Assembly: GCA_020628975.1 (NCBI GenBank)
Contig: JAHDEF010000031.1
Location: 1 to 5,570 of the forward strand
Length of the DNA stretch: 5,570 nucleotides
Reading direction: 5' to 3'
DNA from: Aquimarina sp.
Lineage (GTDB): Bacteria; Bacteroidota; Bacteroidia; Flavobacteriales; Flavobacteriaceae
Positions 5,474 through 5,570 of the stretch are shown here, piece by piece. A model generated the notes under the pieces. The model did no database searches and was not told where the DNA came from. It worked only from the letters and a program-made list of their open reading frames with translations. The first letter of the stretch is position 1. Each line of letters begins with the position of its first letter. Made by a program: the position numbers and the translations under genes.

Positions 5474-5570
5474 TAACTTTCTTAATTCTCACTTCTTAAT
5501 TCTCACATCTCAATACTCACATCTCAATACTCACATCTCAATACTCACATCTCAATACTCACATCTCAAT
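5474..5570 (+). repeat. 14-bp tandem direct repeat array (continues past window)
   Basis: The unit CTCACATCTCAATA is repeated perfectly at 5502-5515, 5516-5529, 5530-5543 and 5544-5557, and again at 5558-5570, where the window cuts the last base. Before it, 5488-5501 is a diverged unit (CTCACTTCTTAATT) in the same 14-bp phase, and 5474-5487 shares only its last eight or nine bases. The array is thus homogeneous on the right and decays to the left, as expected if units are added by slippage or unequal exchange. All minus-strand frames hit TGA within the unit. The plus strand is open, but no start codon feeds it in this window. Confidence 0.93.

Larger units (their letters stand above)
5370..5570. 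other. Non-coding region downstream of cdaA
   Basis: These 201 bp to the window edge hold no credible gene; the only ATG-initiated frame noted, at 5438, stops after 12 codons. They hold a short inverted copy of the array unit (5378-5388), an AT-rich inverted repeat (TTTTAGAA 5395-5402 with TTCTAAAA 5429-5436), a possible weak hairpin at 5444-5463 with a TAG loop and a bulged A, and the 14-bp tandem array. No classic GC-rich terminator with a T-run is present. Confidence 0.7.

Noticed and set aside
5474..5570. Tandem repeats as a CRISPR array
   Set aside because: The 14-bp units abut directly with no spacers, are shorter than CRISPR repeats, and no cas genes are present.
5502..5570. Tandem repeats as coding sequence for a repetitive peptide
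   Set aside because: The plus frame is open but has no start codon feeding it in the window, and the diverged left units look like non-coding decay. All minus frames contain stops.

Overview
The window looks like a chromosomal housekeeping segment from a member of the Bacteroidota, most likely the family Flavobacteriaceae. The DNA is AT-rich, start codons lack clear Shine-Dalgarno sequences, one upstream region carries an exact match to the Bacteroidota -7 promoter element (TAnnTTTG), and the gene set (DUF1599, BT_3928-type DoxX protein, tpiA, folP, diadenylate cyclase) is one I associate with that group. The genus cannot be fixed from the sequence alone.

Layout: two divergent gene blocks share a 200-bp intergenic region (3544-3743). 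The leftward block runs DUF1599 protein (3543-3004), DoxX/thioredoxin-fold membrane protein (2914-1820), an oligopeptide-type ABC transporter permease (1815-742) and triose-phosphate isomerase tpiA (639 to beyond the left edge, C-terminus missing). The rightward block is folP (dihydropteroate synthase, 3744-4577) followed 9 bp later by cdaA (membrane diadenylate cyclase, 4587-5369). No RNA genes, insertion sequences or CRISPR arrays were seen.

The genes cover separate basic functions: glycolysis (tpiA), folate synthesis (folP), c-di-AMP signalling (cdaA), import across the inner membrane (permease without visible partners), a probable membrane redox or quinone-related protein (DoxX type), and a duplicated small all-alpha domain linked to nucleotide metabolism (DUF1599). 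Two genes that closely follow an upstream gene (the permease and cdaA) can only start at TTG.

The least ordinary part is the right edge. After cdaA, a 201-bp non-coding stretch holds an AT-rich inverted repeat and ends in an array of a 14-bp direct repeat (CTCACATCTCAATA) that runs off the window. An 11-bp reverse-complement copy of part of the unit lies just after the cdaA stop codon. I found no convincing novel multi-gene system; the candidates for a second look are this repeat region, the asymmetric DUF1599 duplication, the DoxX-thioredoxin fusion lacking a CxxC, and the orphan permease.
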